This document shows, piece after piece, positions 5,294-6,414 of a DNA stretch of 6,414 bases. The DNA is from an uncultured Burkholderiaceae bacterium (GTDB taxonomy: Bacteria; Pseudomonadota; Gammaproteobacteria; Burkholderiales; Burkholderiaceae), in NCBI GenBank assembly GCA_937871985.1, contig CALMPB010000422.1, positions 1-6,414 of the forward strand. The letters run 5' to 3'. The first letter of the stretch is position 1; the number at the start of each line of letters is the position of its first letter. The translations under genes were made by a program, and so were the position numbers. The notes under the pieces are model-generated. The model did not search any database, had not been told where the DNA came from, and saw only the letters and a list, made by a program, of their open reading frames with translations.

Positions 5294-5722
5294 TTAAACA
5301 CAATCACCGAAGCTAGGCGGGCCATCACGCGCTAGCAGTTCATCAACAGCACCATCGAGTTTATCGACGCCTTGGGCTTTGAATCGATCGTAGCTCTCGG
5401 CGACATCGCCTTTGCAGATGTAGTTTTGATTTTCGCTAGTTAGGTTCTGACTTTCCTTGAACTTTGTAAGAACCTCTGGGTCACCGCCCGTGTTGCGAAT
5501 GATATAGTCATCGAATCTTCGGGCATAGCCGGCAATTCTCGCCTGAAACTCGGGCTCTTCTCCCGCGCGACATAGCTTCCCCGTCTTCTCGACGAAATAA
5601 ACGAATGTGCCGAGGCAGAGGACGCCGCTTCCAGCTACCCCCGGCGGCGGCGCTGCTGAGATCAACGTAGCGCTGAGCGCAGTTAGGATCACTGACTTCG
5701 CATAGGGTGCATGATCAAACAT
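5294..5722 (-). CDS. Small secreted hypothetical protein with four cysteines
   Basis: This 142-residue protein is not recognised. Residues about 9-30 look like a signal peptide (K9-S-V-I-L-T-A-L-S-A-T-L-I-S-A-A then P-rich), with cleavage perhaps near residue 24-31. The mature part has four cysteines (C36, C51, C103, C141), an F-V-Y-F-V-E-K-T-G-K-L-C segment, and two charged helical stretches ending in F-G-D-C-V. Four cysteines in an exported protein suggest disulfides. The ATG at 5722 has no good Shine-Dalgarno sequence; GTG at 5692 (residue 11) with GAAG close upstream is an alternative. Its base composition is visibly more AT-rich than the genes on either side, which points to separate acquisition. 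It is convergent with the gene ending at 5218; no terminator was seen in the 75-bp gap. Confidence 0.72.
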   Translation of the reverse strand: MFDHAPYAKSVILTALSATLISAAPPPGVAGSGVLCLGTFVYFVEKTGKLCRAGEEPEFQARIAGYARRFDDYIIRNTGGDPEVLTKFKESQNLTSENQNYICKGDVAESYDRFKAQGVDKLDGAVDELLARDGPPSFGDCV

Positions 5723-5814
5723 CGATCAGGCATACCCGTTCTATCGCGATTTTTCTAGGATCGACCGCCTTCCACCCAAAATCAGACACGACAGCCTCTG
5801 TTGCACAAGCTCTG

Positions 5815-5898
5815 ATTATGCCGAACTGCCGCATGGCTGATCCGCAGAAATCCACTGTTCTGAAAGGCCATGCGGCATAATCCGGCGCTCGGCATAAT
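5815..5898. repeat. Nested inverted repeat built on ATTATGCCG and TGCCGCATGGC
   Basis: TGCCGCATGGC (5827-5837) and GCCATGCGGCA (5867-5877) are perfect 11-bp inverted arms about 29 bases apart. Outside them, ATTATGCCGA (5815-5824) is perfectly inverted as TCGGCATAAT (5889-5898), and nine of its bases are inverted again as CGGCATAAT (5873-5881). The left motif therefore has two alternative partners. Compact multi-copy inverted motifs of this kind are typical of site-specific recombinase sites or ends of recombinase-type mobile elements. A recombinase-like fragment lies at 3675-4004, but I found no second copy of these motifs in the window. Confidence 0.55.
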
Positions 5899-6414
5899 GG
5901 GCATCTGACCGGGTACATGGACAATCGCGTCATCAGGGGCGGGCGACGAAGTGATATGCCCGCGACAGGTGATTGGGCGCGAAGCGCTTCGGTGGAGAAA
6001 TCCCCGGTGGCCCCGCACTGGCGCAGCTGGTGTCTTCGCCCTGAGGTTTTGCGTTGACGACATCCCGGTCCGTGCTGTGAAGCGCTGCGCAAGCGATTGC
6101 GAAGGCGTGCTTTTCGCGGCGATCTCAAGGCTGGAGGGAAGGGAGAGGGATGGGGTGAGCATCGATCGGTGCTTGATCCTTCCATCAGGTCTCAGGGGGC
6201 TTGAGTGCCATGAAACATTTGATTGAAGTTGTTCGCGTCCGCCTCGCCAAAGTCAGCGCCAAAGTCAGCAAAAAGCTTCTGGACGGGGGGCTTTGCGTCA
6301 CCTGCTCGCCGGGTCGACCAGCAGGCCAGCGCTGCCCGTCAATCCGATATTTTTACCGCCCGACCTTCTCGCTATCACCCGGGCGATCTGGGCGCTCGAC
6401 CACAGGGTTTGCAT
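5899..6414. other. Right-edge region without a confident gene
   Basis: I see no gene I would defend here. The frame from ATG 6210 is open to the window edge, with AGGGGG about ten bases upstream. Its first 27 residues look natural but the rest is Arg/Ser/Pro/Gly-rich. A different plus-strand frame from about 6281 to the edge, with possible TTG start 6293, reads more like protein (ending L-P-V-N-P-I-F-L-P-P-D-L-L-A-I-T-R). A short minus-strand frame begins exactly at the edge (6414) and stops after about 38 codons. The stretch may be the decayed edge of a mobile element or hold the start of a gene completed outside. Confidence 0.4.
6246..6269. repeat. 12-bp tandem duplication GCCAAAGTCAGC x2
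   Basis: GCCAAAGTCAGC is present twice head to tail, and the preceding C is also shared. In the frame from ATG 6210 it encodes A-K-V-S twice, so it would keep that frame. It may be simple slippage; no further copies are seen. Confidence 0.6.

Noticed and set aside
5794..5808. GCCTCTGTTGCACAA, similar to the GGCTCTGTTGCAAA terminal repeat of IS6-family elements
   Set aside because: It differs by a substitution and an inserted base, no IS6-type transposase or second end is present, and the match is too short to call.
5715..6185. Minus-strand frames of 126 and 156 codons across the nested repeat
   Set aside because: Products are Ser/Arg/Pro-rich and low in pattern, they read through the inverted repeat, and no ribosome binding site supports a start.

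Overview
The window looks like a high-GC alphaproteobacterium, most probably a sphingomonad. The basis is codon style, overall base composition and the type of accessory genes seen; I could not run a search to confirm it. The content is that of a conjugative plasmid or integrative conjugative element, not a housekeeping region.

Left part (1-2228, minus strand): the start of an F-type (MPF-F) type IV secretion operon. In transcription order it reads dsbC-like disulfide isomerase, traA-like pilin, traL and traE (traE runs off the left edge). The traA-traL-traE order matches the F plasmid transfer region. The pilin gene lies between structured RNA segments: a long inverted repeat in its leader and two strong stem-loops just after its stop codon. 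These could set pilin mRNA level apart from the downstream cistrons.

Middle (2229-4004): a 346-bp divergent intergenic region separates dsbC from a rightward pair, a small unrecognised protein (2575-3009) and an XRE-type helix-turn-helix regulator (3161-3553). This intergenic region holds four TTCCG cores spaced exactly 21 bp apart and two perfect 14-bp palindromes, so it is a good candidate operator for control of the transfer operon, perhaps by the regulator next door. A leftward 109-residue gene (3675-4004) resembles only the N-terminal SAM-like domain of tyrosine recombinases.

Right part (4131-5218): two rightward genes with overlapping or near-overlapping ends. One is a helical protein of unknown function; the other has a DUF2786-like N-terminus. 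They are followed by a convergent, AT-richer gene for a small secreted four-cysteine protein (5294-5722).

Right edge (5723-6414): no confident gene. It contains a nested inverted repeat built on ATTATGCCG and TGCCGCATGGC that looks like a recombinase site or the end of a mobile element, and a 12-bp tandem duplication.
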